DNA of 64,000 nt. Source: Mycobacterium lepraemurium (GTDB lineage: Bacteria > Actinomycetota > Actinomycetes > Mycobacteriales > Mycobacteriaceae). Under the pieces are notes generated by a model. That model saw nothing but the letters and a program-made list of their open reading frames with translations, was not told the DNA's origin and did not search any database. The position numbers and the translations under genes were made by a program. Each line of letters starts with the position of its first letter. The stretch's first letter is position 1. Positions 18,656 through 28,321 of this stretch are shown one piece after another. The stretch spans positions 496,001 through 560,000 of the forward strand of contig CP021238.1 in NCBI GenBank assembly GCA_002291465.1, written 5' to 3'.

Positions 18656-19644
18656 GCAAGCATCGGATACCGACGCCCGGAAGCGGGCGAATCACGTTGG
18701 CACTGTTGGCCGTTGTGCCCGCGGCGATGGCCTACCCGTGGCACTCGCCGCGCGACTACTGGCTGCTGGGCATCGCGGCCGCGGTGTTGATCGTGCTGTT
18801 CGGTTGGTGGGGCGGGCTGTACTTCACCACCCTGCTGCGCTGCCGGCTGGCGATCATCGGGCGGCACAATGCGGTGCGCCCGCAGCGTCCCGACCCGGCC
18901 ACCACCGTCCTGATCCGCGTCGGTGCGCCCGCCGACGGCTCCGACGCGCTGCCGCTGCCGCTGATCGCCGGCTACCTGGACCGCTACGGCATCCGTGCGG
19001 ACAAGGTCCGAATCACCAGCCGCGACAACGCCTCCGACGAGTCCCGGCGCCAAACCTGGGTCGGGCTCACCGTGTCGGCGCCGGACAACCTGGCCGCACT
19101 GCAGGCGCGCTCGCCGCGCATCCCGTTGGCCGAGACCGCGCAGGTCGCCGCCCGCCGGCTGGCCGACCACCTGCGGGAGACCGGCTGGGAGGCCGGTGTT
19201 GTCCCGCCCGACGACTTCCCCCGCCTGTTGACGTCCAACCCGCGCGAGAGATGGCGCGGGGTGCAGCGCGGCCCGTCGGATTACCTTGCCGCATACCAGA
19301 TCCCGGTGGACGAGTCGCTGCCGGAGACGTTGGAGGCGATCCGCTCGTACCCGGCGCGCGAAAGCTGCGTCGCGCTGGAGATCGCCGGGGACAAGGCGGC
19401 GCCGACGATCGCCGTGGCGTGCGCGTTCCAGACCGACACCGCCCCGGACCGCGGGGCGCCGCTGGCCGGGCTGATCCCGCAGCGCGGCAACCATCTGCCC
19501 GCGCTGACCGCCCTGGACCTGTTGTCGACCGGGCGGCTGGACGGGCACACCGCGGCGCCCGCGGACCTGCTCGACCGGCTGCACTGGCCCACCCAGGGTG
19601 CGTCGGCCGGTGACGCCGACACCGTCGCCGCCGCTAGAACATGA
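18652..19644 (+). CDS. eccE3: ESX-3 membrane component EccE3
   Basis: 330 residues (M. tuberculosis 331). Two N-terminal membrane segments (about residues 12-60) and a soluble domain that flanks the EccC stalk in the ESX-3 complex. The GTG at 18652 overlaps the mycP3 stop (GTGA); the family start MSKHRIPTPGSGRITLALL aligns here. Last gene of the ESX-3 operon, converging on the broken gene that ends 2 bp away. Confidence 0.95.
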   Translation: MSKHRIPTPGSGRITLALLAVVPAAMAYPWHSPRDYWLLGIAAAVLIVLFGWWGGLYFTTLLRCRLAIIGRHNAVRPQRPDPATTVLIRVGAPADGSDALPLPLIAGYLDRYGIRADKVRITSRDNASDESRRQTWVGLTVSAPDNLAALQARSPRIPLAETAQVAARRLADHLRETGWEAGVVPPDDFPRLLTSNPRERWRGVQRGPSDYLAAYQIPVDESLPETLEAIRSYPARESCVALEIAGDKAAPTIAVACAFQTDTAPDRGAPLAGLIPQRGNHLPALTALDLLSTGRLDGHTAAPADLLDRLHWPTQGASAGDADTVAAART

Positions 19645-19645
19645 C

Positions 19646-20834
19646 CTACTGCAGGAACGCGGTCATCCGGCGCAGGTAGTCCAGCTGGCTGATGTGCAGC
19701 ACGTGGCTGCCCGGGAACCAGTGCAGCGCACACTGATTCCCAGTGCTGCCGTAGTTTGACGGCGTGCTCGTGCGGGGCCATCCGGTCACCGAGGCCGGTG
19801 ATGATCATCCGCCGGTCTTTGGCCAGCACCGGCCGGTAGGTGAGCGGGCAGTGGTAGGCCAACCCGGCTGCCAACTGCGCGCGGCTGATGTCGGACGATC
19901 GCAGGCCCAGCCCGACCAGCTTGTTGGCCGGGAACCATTCGTCGAACAGCGTTGCCGGGGTGACGACGGGACAGTTGGGGATGACGTCCTCGAGCCGATC
20001 GTCCACCGAGGCCACCAGCGCCGAGGTGTAGCCCCAGCGAGATGCCGGTGAGCGCGATGCGCTCGACATTGGTGTGGCGCAGATAGTCGATGAGCGAACG
20101 AAAGTCGTGCACGGCCTGGGACATCGCCTCGGCGAAGCCGCTGAGGCCACCGGCGAAATAGCCGAAACCGCTGAAGGGCGAGAACCTTTCGGCCCGCTTG
20201 CCGTGAAAAGGCAAGGTGTACATCAACACGTCGTAGCCGGCCCGGTAGTACCAGGGCAACGAAAAGAACCGCCCGTTGGCCAGATACGACGACCCCAGGA
20301 AGCCGTGGATGGCGCACAGCGTGGGCCGCGGCCCGTCGCCGTGGCGCCAATGCTGCGCGCGCACCATGTTGTTGCGGCCCCACCCGCTTCAGCGCGCCCG
20401 CATGGCCGGGTTGACCGCGGTGAAGCTGCTGTCGAATGCGAGGTTGTCCACCGTGCCGCGGGCCACCCATTCGGCCAGCGGGCTGGCCCGCCGGGAGGTG
20501 ACCCGGGGCGGTTCGGTGGGCGGCGGAAAGGACCGGTCGGGGTCGGCCGCCGCGCCCAGCTCGGCGTAGAACTCGAGGTTGGCGCGTTCGGTGGCGGCTG
20601 TCGGCGTGCCGCAGTGCGTTGGCGACCACGAATGGCGCCATCGTGGTGGACAGCAGCGAGGCCACCCAGGTGCGCAGGGCCAGATCGCCCAGGGCCGAGG
20701 CCTCGACTACACATTCGCTGACGAGGCGACAACGCCCAAGTGGGGGGTAATCCGCCGGCGCCGGGCGGTACATCGGCGCCGGGAACGTCTGGAACGGGGA
20801 TGGGCGGGTCGAACGGATCCAAGTCGGGCGCCAT
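19646..20834 (-). pseudogene. Rv0293c-like alpha/beta-hydrolase-like gene, multiply broken
   Basis: Remnant of the roughly 400-residue protein that follows eccE3 in M. tuberculosis. The parts can be pieced together in order across frames: MAPDLDPFDPP start at 20834; RPAPADYPPLG one frame over; AELGAAADPDRSFPPP; an in-frame TGA near 20398 after AMRAR; CAIHGFLGSSYLANGRFFSL; IALTGISLG; a frameshift near 20040; YTSALVASVDDRLE through VKLRQHWE; another frameshift near 19735; and the end CALHWFPGSHVLHISQLDYL. The G-I-S-L-G element resembles a hydrolase nucleophile elbow. At least three frameshifts and one stop, so it is dead. Confidence 0.82.
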
Positions 20835-21003
20835 GAATGCCGATGCTAGCCCGGCCGTCGCGCGCTTCCTACAGCGTTCGGCCCGTTTCGCTTCGCCGTG
20901 ATGTCATCTAGGGCCCACGCAGGGGCGGTGTCGAGGCGCACCATTGGGGTACTACGGTGTGCATCGGCCGGCTAGCGACGGCGCGTTTATCAGGAGGATC
21001 GGC

Positions 21004-21702
21004 ATGTGGGATCTGGACGTCTACCTGGCCTTTGCCGACCATCGGGCCCGTCCCTTCTACGATCTGCTGTCGCGGGTGGGCGCCGAGCGGGCGCGCCGCG
21101 TCGTCGATCTCGGGTGCGGGCCGGGCCACCTGACCAAGTACCTGGGCCGGCGCTGGCCGGACGCGGTCATCGAGGCGATGGACAGCTCCCCGGAGATGGT
21201 CGCCGCGGCCAAGGGGCGCGGCATCGACGCCGTCACCGGCGACCTGCGCAACTGGAAACCTAAGCCCGACACCGACGTGGTGGTCAGCAACGCGGCCCTG
21301 CATTGGGTGCCCGAACACTCCGACCTGCTGCTGCGCTGGGCCGGGCAGCTGGCGCCCGGGTCGTGGATCGGGGTGCAGATGCCGGGCAACTTCGAGTCCC
21401 CGTCCTACGCCGCGGTGCGCGCCCTGGCCCGCCGGGAGCAGTACGCGAAGTTGTTGCTCGACATACCTTTTCGGGTGGGAGCGGTGGTGCAGCCGCCGAC
21501 CCACTACGCCAACATGCTGCTGGACGCGGGCTGCAAGGTCGACGTCGGGGAGACCACCTATCTGCACCAGCTGACCGGCGAGCACCCGGTGCTGGAGTGG
21601 ATCACCGGCACCGCGCTGGTCCCGGTGCGCGACCGGCTCGACGACGACGCGTGGGAGCAGTTCCGCGAGGAGTTGATCCCACCGGCCTGCTGGCGGCGGT
21701 GA
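21004..21702 (+). pseudogene. tam: Trans-aconitate methyltransferase, C-terminally truncated
   Basis: SAM-dependent methyltransferase matching M. tuberculosis Tam (Rv0294, 261 residues): [15 protein letters not shown] is the SAM-binding motif I and [13 protein letters not shown] is the substrate-side motif. The AGGAGGATCGGC before ATG 21004 is a good ribosome site. After REELIP the family sequence stops; the frame ends six codons later (PACWRR) at 232 residues, so about 28 C-terminal residues are lost. The following bases translate as [19 protein letters not shown] in another frame, which is not Tam and may be the tail of a deleted gene. Activity is doubtful. Confidence 0.82.
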
Positions 21703-21750
21703 TCGGCAGCCTGGTGGTGCTTCGCCAGCCGCCCTGGCCGCGGATCACGA

Positions 21751-22245
21751 TCAGGGACTATAGGTAACGCCGACCGCGCGGAACACGTACTCCGGCGGCA
21801 TGCCGAAAGCCAGCGAGTGGCGCGGCAGGCCGCTGAGCACATCGGCGGGAATGGCGACCTTGCAGTGCAGTGACGACTCGCCGCTGAATTTCTCGTCGAC
21901 CCGCGAGACGTCGACGCCCACCTGCAATCCCGTCGAGGAGATCTCCACCTTGGCCGCCCCGGTCTGCGGCGCCTCCCAGGCGACGTTGACGGTCGGGCCG
22001 GCCAGCCGGGGCAGCATGGACAGCGTCGCCAGCACCCGCTCGGAGGTGAACACCAGCGACCCCGTGTAGCTGGCGACGCTGTGCGGCAGCCGCACGCCCG
22101 GGATGGTGCCGCTGAATCGCCGGGTCACCGCGACGTAATCGGCAAGGTAGATAAGGCCTTCCGCCTCGACCTGGGCATGCAGGTCGTCGGGCAGCTTGCC
22201 GATGCCGAACAACCTACGGACAAACACGGCCATGCTGCCCAGCAT
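21751..22245 (-). CDS. Conserved mycobacterial protein, Rv0307c-like
   Basis: 164 residues if started at ATG 22245 (an ATG at 22233 is also possible). No domain I can name. It has a basic N-terminus (VFVRRLFGIGKLPDDLHAQ), no membrane segment, and a predicted mainly beta body. Position and size correspond to Rv0307c (about 160 residues) in M. tuberculosis, next to the PAP2 gene, which is divergent here too. Intact. Function unknown. Confidence 0.65.
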   Translation of the reverse strand: MLGSMAVFVRRLFGIGKLPDDLHAQVEAEGLIYLADYVAVTRRFSGTIPGVRLPHSVASYTGSLVFTSERVLATLSMLPRLAGPTVNVAWEAPQTGAAKVEISSTGLQVGVDVSRVDEKFSGESSLHCKVAIPADVLSGLPRHSLAFGMPPEYVFRAVGVTYSP

Positions 22246-22291
22246 GACGGCGCGCGCGCCGGCGCGCGGCCGTGCTGGTATCGATGGGGCA

Positions 22292-22936
22292 ATGATGCGA
22301 CCGAGGCCCGCGCCCGCCGCGGCGATCGCCCTGCTGGCCACGGCGGTGTACGCGGTGATGTGGATCGGCTACCGGCACGGCTGGAGCTGGCTGGCGCGGA
22401 TGGACGGGTCGTTGCTGAACGGCACGCGCGACCTCGCGGTCAAACACCCGGGCTGGCTGCGCGCGGCCGAGGTGGTGTCGGTGGTGCTGGGCCCGGGCAC
22501 GCTGGCGGTGCTGGGCATCGCGGTGACGCTGTGCGCGGTGGTGCTGCGCCGGCTGCGGGCCGCGCTGGTGCTGGCGCTGTCCTGCGCGCCGTGCAACGAG
22601 CTGGTCACCGCCGGGGCCAAGGCGCTGGTCGACCGACCGCGGCCGCCGACCGCGCTGGTCGGTGCGGCCTCGACGTCGTTTCCGTCCGGACATGCGCTCG
22701 AGGCGACGGCCGGTCTGTTGGCCATGACGGTTTTCGCGCTGCCGATGCTGAACCGGGTGCTGCGCGGCCTCCTCGTCGCCGCGGTCGTGGTGGCGCTGCC
22801 GGCGGTCGGGCTGTCCCGGGTGATGCTGAACGTGCACTACCCGTCCGACGTGCTGGGCGGCTGGTCGCTGGGCTATCTGTATTTCCTGTTGTGTATCTTG
22901 GTGTTTAGGCCTTCGGCTTCGGACCGCTCGGGCTAA
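22292..22936 (+). CDS. PAP2-superfamily membrane phosphatase, Rv0308-like
   Basis: 214 residues with five to six membrane segments and all three phosphatidic-acid phosphatase signatures: KALVDRPRPP (motif 1), SFPSGHA (motif 2, catalytic His) and SRVMLNVHYPSD (motif 3). Likely hydrolyses lipid or polyprenyl phosphates at the membrane. The start at ATG 22292 (MMRPRP) is chosen because upstream codons would overlap the divergent gene. Corresponds to Rv0308 by order. Confidence 0.85.
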   Translation: MMRPRPAPAAAIALLATAVYAVMWIGYRHGWSWLARMDGSLLNGTRDLAVKHPGWLRAAEVVSVVLGPGTLAVLGIAVTLCAVVLRRLRAALVLALSCAPCNELVTAGAKALVDRPRPPTALVGAASTSFPSGHALEATAGLLAMTVFALPMLNRVLRGLLVAAVVVALPAVGLSRVMLNVHYPSDVLGGWSLGYLYFLLCILVFRPSASDRSG

Positions 22937-23025
22937 AGCCCTGCGGCGGCGGGCTTTTGGTCACGGCGCGGTGACCTAACCGGGTCTAAAGCTTTACTTG
23001 ACCCCCGGGACGGGCCGGGCCGACG

Positions 23026-23694
23026 ATGGAGTGCATGCACCGACTGCTCACGTCACTGTGCGCTGCGGCGTGCGTGATCGTTGCCTCGGTGGTGCTCTCG
23101 TCGATCAGCGCCGCGGCCGGTGCTCCCTGGTTCGCCAACGCGGTTGGCAATGCGACACAAGTGGTTTCGGTGGTCAGCACCGGCGGCTCGAACGCCACCA
23201 TGGAGATCTTCCAGCGCACCGGCACCGGCTGGCAGTCGCTGCGCTCCGGCGTGCCCACCCACGTCGGCTCGGCCGGGATGGCGCCGCAGGCCAAGAGCGG
23301 CGTTCCGGCCACCCCGATGGGGGTCTACAGCCTGGACTCCGCCTTCGGCACCGCGCCCAACCCCGGCACCGGACTGCCCTACACCCAGGTCGTCGGACCC
23401 AACTACTGGTGGAGCGGCGACGACCACAGCCCCACCTTCAACTCCATGCAGGTGTGCCCGAAAGCCCAGTGCCCGTTCAATACCGCCGAGAGCGAGAACC
23501 TGCAGATCCCGCAGTACAAGCACGCGGTGGTGATGGGCGTCAACAAGAACAAGACGCCCGGCGGGGGCGCCGCGTTCTTCTTTCACACCACCGACGGCAA
23601 ACCCACCGAGGGTTGCGTGGCGGTCGACGATGCTCAGCTGGTGTCGATCATGAAATGGTTGCGGCCCGGCGCGGTCATCGCCATCACCAAGTGA
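23026..23694 (+). CDS. Secreted L,D-transpeptidase-like (YkuD) protein, Rv0309-like
   Basis: 222 residues. An N-terminal signal peptide (ends near ISAAAG, residue 30) precedes a YkuD-type fold with the catalytic pattern HTTDGKPTEGCVAVDD near the end, including the Cys. GVYSLDSAFGTAPNPG is the typical substrate-cleft segment. Proteins of this family act on peptidoglycan crosslinks or lack activity; Rv0309 is a surface-associated homologue. Intact; Rv0308-Rv0309 order kept. Confidence 0.88.
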   Translation: MECMHRLLTSLCAAACVIVASVVLSSISAAAGAPWFANAVGNATQVVSVVSTGGSNATMEIFQRTGTGWQSLRSGVPTHVGSAGMAPQAKSGVPATPMGVYSLDSAFGTAPNPGTGLPYTQVVGPNYWWSGDDHSPTFNSMQVCPKAQCPFNTAESENLQIPQYKHAVVMGVNKNKTPGGGAAFFFHTTDGKPTEGCVAVDDAQLVSIMKWLRPGAVIAITK

Positions 23695-23697
23695 CGC

Positions 23698-24177
23698 TCA
23701 GTCCACGCCGGCGATGGCCCGGCCCGGCTTGAGCGTGAAGTTCAGCCCCTCCAACGACATGGTGGCGTCATAGGTGCGGTCATAGCCGGTGCCGCTGATC
23801 TTCCAACCCCGCTCGGTGCGCCGGTAGATGTCGCGGTAGAAGGCGGCGCCGATCAGCATGAAATTGAGCTCGGCGACCATCACCCGGTCCTGCAGATACC
23901 AACTGCCCGTGGCGGTGTCACCGTCGACGACGATGTCGGGATGGGTGACCCGGTGTTCGGTGATGACGTTCGCGGGCAGCGAGGTTCGCATGTACTCGAC
24001 CAGCTCGGCGCGGTTGGTGAAGTGCAGTTCGTTGCCGATCGAGGGACCGTAGTCGGCCGTGATGTCCTCGGCGAGGGTGTCGGCGAAATCGTCCCAGTGC
24101 CTGGTGTCCAGCGCGCGCAGATAGCGGTATTTGACTTGCTTGATGGCTTCGATGTCGGCCAGGTCGTCGAGGGTCAT
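23698..24177 (-). CDS. SnoaL-like/NTF2-fold protein, Rv0310c-like
   Basis: 159 residues: MTLDDLADIEAIKQVKYRYL at the start, then a fold typical of SnoaL/ketosteroid isomerase-like proteins with DFADTLAEDITADYG. These are small-molecule isomerases, dehydratases or binding proteins; the substrate is unknown. ATG 24177 is chosen because it lies just after the tetR stop (a GTG at 24195 would overlap it). Likely cotranscribed with the upstream tetR gene. Converges on the YkuD gene with a 3-bp gap. Confidence 0.82.
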   Translation of the reverse strand: MTLDDLADIEAIKQVKYRYLRALDTRHWDDFADTLAEDITADYGPSIGNELHFTNRAELVEYMRTSLPANVITEHRVTHPDIVVDGDTATGSWYLQDRVMVAELNFMLIGAAFYRDIYRRTERGWKISGTGYDRTYDATMSLEGLNFTLKPGRAIAGVD

Positions 24178-24181
24178 CGGA

Positions 24182-24802
24182 TCATTGCAGCACACGGGTG
24201 ACCATGTCGATCAGGGCACGTCGTTCCAGGCTCCAGTCGACGGTCGTCCCGATCACCATCTGCGCCAGCACAACCCCGCGCAGCGTCGCCCAAATCACCT
24301 CGGCCACACCGGTATTCGCCGGATCCGTGGTGATCAGCCGGCCGAGCTGGCCGAGCGCGGCGTTCATGTCCAGCAGATGGCGGCGCGACGAGTCGCCCAG
24401 CGCGCCGCGGGTGGCGTGCAGGATCTCGAACGCCGCCATCGACGTGGGGCTTCTGTAGCAGCTCCACGCGGTGTCGATGACGACCTCGACGCGCTGCCGC
24501 AGCGGCAACTCGCTGACGTCGGCCGACGACAGGCTTTCCACCAGCCGGGCCACCCCGTTGTCCACCACGGCCATCAGCAGGCCGTTGCGGTCGCCGAAGT
24601 GGTACTGGATGACGCCCCAGGTCACTTCCGCCCGCTCGGCCACATGCTTGGCGGTGGCGGCGGCGAACCCCTCCTCGATGATGCAGCGGACCGTCTCCTC
24701 GATGATCCTGGCCCGCGTGTCGTCGCCGCGCTTGCGCGGCGCGGTTGTCCGCCTGGTGGGCCCCGCGGGGCGACCGGGCTGCTGGCCTGCGGCAATGGAC
24801 AT
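24182..24802 (-). CDS. TetR-family transcriptional regulator
   Basis: 206 residues. The helix-turn-helix is at about residues 27-70: DDTRARIIEETVRCIIEEG, then ATAKHVAERAEVTWGVIQYHF, the classic TetR recognition helix. The C-terminal ligand domain has no assignable specificity. Lies directly upstream of the SnoaL-like gene (same strand) and is divergent from the Rv0311-like gene, so it probably controls this small region from the AT-rich gap at 24803-24840. Confidence 0.88.
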   Translation of the reverse strand: MSIAAGQQPGRPAGPTRRTTAPRKRGDDTRARIIEETVRCIIEEGFAAATAKHVAERAEVTWGVIQYHFGDRNGLLMAVVDNGVARLVESLSSADVSELPLRQRVEVVIDTAWSCYRSPTSMAAFEILHATRGALGDSSRRHLLDMNAALGQLGRLITTDPANTGVAEVIWATLRGVVLAQMVIGTTVDWSLERRALIDMVTRVLQ

Positions 24803-24840
24803 TGTTCATTTTATAACATAGTCGAGTCTATTTTTGGTCC

Positions 24841-26040
24841 GTGGCCCCATCCCCGTACGCCCGCCTGTCCCGGTCCGAGCTGGCCGTCCTGGTCCCCGAA
24901 CTGCTGCTGATCGGCCAGATGGACCGCTCCGGCATGGCCTGGTGCATCAGCTCCTTCGGCCGCGACGAGATGGTGCAGATCGCCATCGAGGAGTGGGCCG
25001 GCGCCAGCCCGATCTACACCCGGCGCATGCAGCGGGCGCTGGGCTACGAGGGCGACGACGTCATCACGATCTTCAAGGGGCTGCAGCTCGACATCGGCGC
25101 GCCGCCGCAATTCATGGATTTCCGCTACACCGTGCACGACCGCTGGCACGGCGAGTTCCAGCTCGACCATTGCGGGGCGCTGCTCGACGTCGAACCGATG
25201 GGCCCGGACTACGTGTTCGGGATGTGCCACACCATCGAGGACCCGACCTTCGACGCCACCGCGGTGGCCACCAATCCGCGCGCTCAGGTGCAGCCTATCC
25301 ACCGCCCGCCCCGCGAACCCGCGGACCGGCATCCGCACTGCGTGTGGACCGTGATCATCGACGAGTCCTATCCGGAGGCCCAGCCTATCCCGGCGCTGCA
25401 CATCGTGTGCCAAACCCGCGCTGCCGGTTGGGAACTCGACCCGATCGATGCGTCGGACGAGGGCATGGCTGACTATTCCGGGCCGCTGCTGGCCGACCTG
25501 GACTTCGGCGCGTTCTCGCACTCGGCGCTGGTGCGCATCGCCGACGAGGTCTGTTTGCAAATGCACTTGCTGTACCTGTCTTTCGCCATCGCGGTGCGAA
25601 AGCGCGCCGCCGACGATGCCGAGGCGGCGTCCGTGTGCACCCGCGGCCTGACCGGCGTCGCCGGGCTGGCCGCCGAGCGAATCCATCGCGCCGTCGGATC
25701 CTGTGGCGGGATCGACGCGGTGCTGCGCGTGCTCGAATTGCATCCGCTGCTCAACCCCGCCGGCTACGTCGTCTCCGAAATCGCCGGCAACCGGCTGCTC
25801 GTGCACCGGTCACCGGCGCACGACGCCGCCGCCTGGATATCCCTATGCTCGCCGGGTTCGGTGCAACCGCTGCAGGCGATCGCCACCGCGGTGAATCCGC
25901 GGATCGGCGTACGGGTCAGCGGCACCGACACCGACTGGACCGCCGAATTCGTCGAAACCGACACCGACGCCGATGAGCTGCCGGAGGTTTCGGTGACCAA
26001 GGTCAGCGGCGGTTCCACCTTCCAATTCGAGCCGAGATGA
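24841..26040 (+). CDS. Conserved protein, Rv0311-like
   Basis: 399 residues from GTG 24841 (M. tuberculosis Rv0311, 409). No named domain is obvious. The N-terminal half is rich in His/Asp/Cys motifs (DRWHGEFQLDHCGALLDVEP, FGMCHTIEDP) that look like metal or ligand binding, and the middle has a helical segment. Not secreted by sequence. Upstream of the Rv0312-like gene as in M. tuberculosis. Intact. Confidence 0.75.
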   Translation: MAPSPYARLSRSELAVLVPELLLIGQMDRSGMAWCISSFGRDEMVQIAIEEWAGASPIYTRRMQRALGYEGDDVITIFKGLQLDIGAPPQFMDFRYTVHDRWHGEFQLDHCGALLDVEPMGPDYVFGMCHTIEDPTFDATAVATNPRAQVQPIHRPPREPADRHPHCVWTVIIDESYPEAQPIPALHIVCQTRAAGWELDPIDASDEGMADYSGPLLADLDFGAFSHSALVRIADEVCLQMHLLYLSFAIAVRKRAADDAEAASVCTRGLTGVAGLAAERIHRAVGSCGGIDAVLRVLELHPLLNPAGYVVSEIAGNRLLVHRSPAHDAAAWISLCSPGSVQPLQAIATAVNPRIGVRVSGTDTDWTAEFVETDTDADELPEVSVTKVSGGSTFQFEPR

Positions 26041-26220
26041 TCGCTGCCGCTCACCGTGGTCTGAGTCCAACGGGAGTTTGTCAAGGGGTCCGCGGTACCA
26101 CTTCGGTGACACAACCGCATCGACCATATACCGATGACGTTGCAACCCATCGGCTTTGGGCGTGTCCACGGATATGGTTGACGCTGGCCACCGACCCCTA
26201 TAGACGAAGGTTTTCGCGCT

Positions 26221-28176
26221 ATGTACGACCCGCTCGGGTTGTCGATCGGGACCACCAACCTGGTCGCTGCGCGTAATGGAAGCCCACCGGTTAGTAGTCG
26301 CCGCTGTGTGCTGACCATTTACCCGCACTGCACACCGAAAATCGGTGCTCCCGAAGAGAATCCGCTTCTGGCCGAGTCTGGCGTGCCGATGAAGGGCTTT
26401 GTGGAGCGCATCGGCGATTCGGTCGCGCTGGTGTCGCCGGACGGTTCCGCGCACGATCCGGAGCTGTTGACGGTGGAGGCGCTGGACGCGATGGTGCTCG
26501 CCGCCGGTGCGGATGCGGCATCTTCGGAGATTTCGATTGCGGTCCCGGCGCACTGGAAACCCGGCACCGTGCAGGCGCTGCGCGACGCCCTGCGCACCCA
26601 CCTGGGCTTCGTCCGCAGCGGCATGGCGCCGCGGCTGGTCAGCGACGCCATCGCCGCGCTGACCGCGGTGAAGTCCGAACTGGGTCTGCCCGACGAGGGC
26701 GTGGTCGGACTGCTGGACTTCGGCGGCAGCGGCACCTCGGCCACCCTGGTCAACGTCGCCGGCGACTCCGAACTCGTCAGCGCCACAATGCGATATACCG
26801 CGCTGTCCGGCGACGAGATCGACCAGGAGCTGCAGCTGTGGGCGTTCGAGGAGCTCGGGCACGGCAGCGGCCTCGACCCGGCCAGCACCGCCACGGTGGG
26901 ACATCTCGCGGCGCTGCGGGAGCAGTGCCGCGCCGCCAAGGAACGGCTTTCCACCGACGTCGTCACCGAGATCACCGCCGAACTCGGCGGGCGCAGTTGC
27001 AGCCTGACGTTGACGCAGGACGATCTCGAAGAGCTGATGCAGGACCGGCTGACCGGCTTCATCTATGCCTTCGACGACCTGCTGGTGCGCTACCGCAAGA
27101 GCTGGTCGGACCTGGTGGCGGTGGTGACCGTCGGTGGCGGTGCACGCATTCCGCTTGTCACGGAACGACTTTCGATGCACGGCCGGACACCGATCCTGAC
27201 ACCGTCGCAGCCGGCGTTCGCGGCCGCGGCCGGGGCGCTGCTGCTAGCTTCGCGCGGCGGCGAACTGGATATGCGCACGCGCACCTCGATAGGCCTGCTG
27301 GCGGCGGCCGACGCCGCCGGCGACGTCGTCGACCTGGGCGCCGGCGATGTGCTGGTGATCGACGACGAGGCGCTGACCGACCGCGAATTAGCTTGGTCGC
27401 AAACTGAATACCCCGGTGACCTGCGGATGCGGTTCGGCGGCGAAACCTATGACGAGGACGGCCCGGCCGGCTGGTCGATGCGGCTCAACGTCATCGCCCC
27501 GCCCAAACCGCGGCGGCCCTGGCGTCGACTGCACTTCTCCCAGTTGATCATCGGGATGTCCGCCGTGGTCGCCATGACCGCGATCGGCGGGGTGGCCTAC
27601 ACGCTGACCGGGATCGAAAACCGCCAGGCCCCGCCGGCGCCGTCCGTCGCCCCGCTGCCGCCGGTCAGCCGGGTGGTGCCGCCGTCGGCCGTCGCGCCGT
27701 CCACCGCGGTGCCACCGCCGCCACCGCCCAGCGCGCAGCCGGTCCCCAGCCCGGCGCCGCCACCGCCGCAGCCGCCCCCGCTGGCACCTCCGCCTCCGGT
27801 CGTGGTGACCACGGCACCGCCGGCGCCGACCTACACACCGCGGCACACCGCGCCGCCGACGACTACGGCCCCGCCGGCGTTCACCACCACGGCGCCGACG
27901 CCGAGTCCGACGCCCACCACCACGCTGCCGCCACCGACGCCGACGCAGGAGCCGACCACCACCAGCACCACCACCACCACGGTGCCGATGACCACCGAGT
28001 GGATCCACGTTCCGCTGCTGCCGGTTCCTATCCCGGTGCCGGTGCCGCAGAAGCAGGCTCCCGCGACGCCGCAGTATCCGTCGAACGAGTATCCGCAGTA
28101 CCCGCAATATCCGGGTAACGAATATCCGCAATACCCGGGGAACTCCCAAAACCCCTACTACGGCCCGGGGTATTAG
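26221..28176 (+). CDS. Hsp70-like membrane protein with Pro/Thr-rich tail, Rv0312-like
   Basis: 651 residues. Residues 1-360 have an actin/Hsp70-type ATPase layout: LSIGTTNLVAARNG (phosphate loop 1), VGLLDFGGSGTSATLVN (phosphate loop 2) and AVVTVGGGARIPLVTERL (adenosine loop). One membrane segment follows near residues 443-465. The outside part is a long Pro/Thr-rich stretch ending in short YPQYPGNEYPQYP-type repeats. The topology suggests a cytosolic sensor or chaperone-like domain anchored by a wall-spanning tail. Function unproven. Confidence 0.82.
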   Translation: MYDPLGLSIGTTNLVAARNGSPPVSSRRCVLTIYPHCTPKIGAPEENPLLAESGVPMKGFVERIGDSVALVSPDGSAHDPELLTVEALDAMVLAAGADAASSEISIAVPAHWKPGTVQALRDALRTHLGFVRSGMAPRLVSDAIAALTAVKSELGLPDEGVVGLLDFGGSGTSATLVNVAGDSELVSATMRYTALSGDEIDQELQLWAFEELGHGSGLDPASTATVGHLAALREQCRAAKERLSTDVVTEITAELGGRSCSLTLTQDDLEELMQDRLTGFIYAFDDLLVRYRKSWSDLVAVVTVGGGARIPLVTERLSMHGRTPILTPSQPAFAAAAGALLLASRGGELDMRTRTSIGLLAAADAAGDVVDLGAGDVLVIDDEALTDRELAWSQTEYPGDLRMRFGGETYDEDGPAGWSMRLNVIAPPKPRRPWRRLHFSQLIIGMSAVVAMTAIGGVAYTLTGIENRQAPPAPSVAPLPPVSRVVPPSAVAPSTAVPPPPPPSAQPVPSPAPPPPQPPPLAPPPPVVVTTAPPAPTYTPRHTAPPTTTAPPAFTTTAPTPSPTPTTTLPPPTPTQEPTTTSTTTTTVPMTTEWIHVPLLPVPIPVPVPQKQAPATPQYPSNEYPQYPQYPGNEYPQYPGNSQNPYYGPGY

Positions 28177-28321
28177 CGTCCGTCCTGCTCAGGAAGTCCA
28201 TCTGCGCGCCGAGTCGCGCGGGTAGCGTGGTGTCATCAAGTTCATGCGGAGTTTACCCGCCATGCCCTTGCCCGGCCCGGTCCGGGTCGCGCGGGGCAGT
28301 GCAAGACCTTGGAGGCGTTAC

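Noticed and set aside
27700..28150. Pro/Thr/Tyr repeats as a possible separate repeat element or CRISPR
   Set aside because: They are in frame within the Rv0312-like protein tail, of irregular length, and there are no spacer-like units. No CRISPR array was seen in the window.
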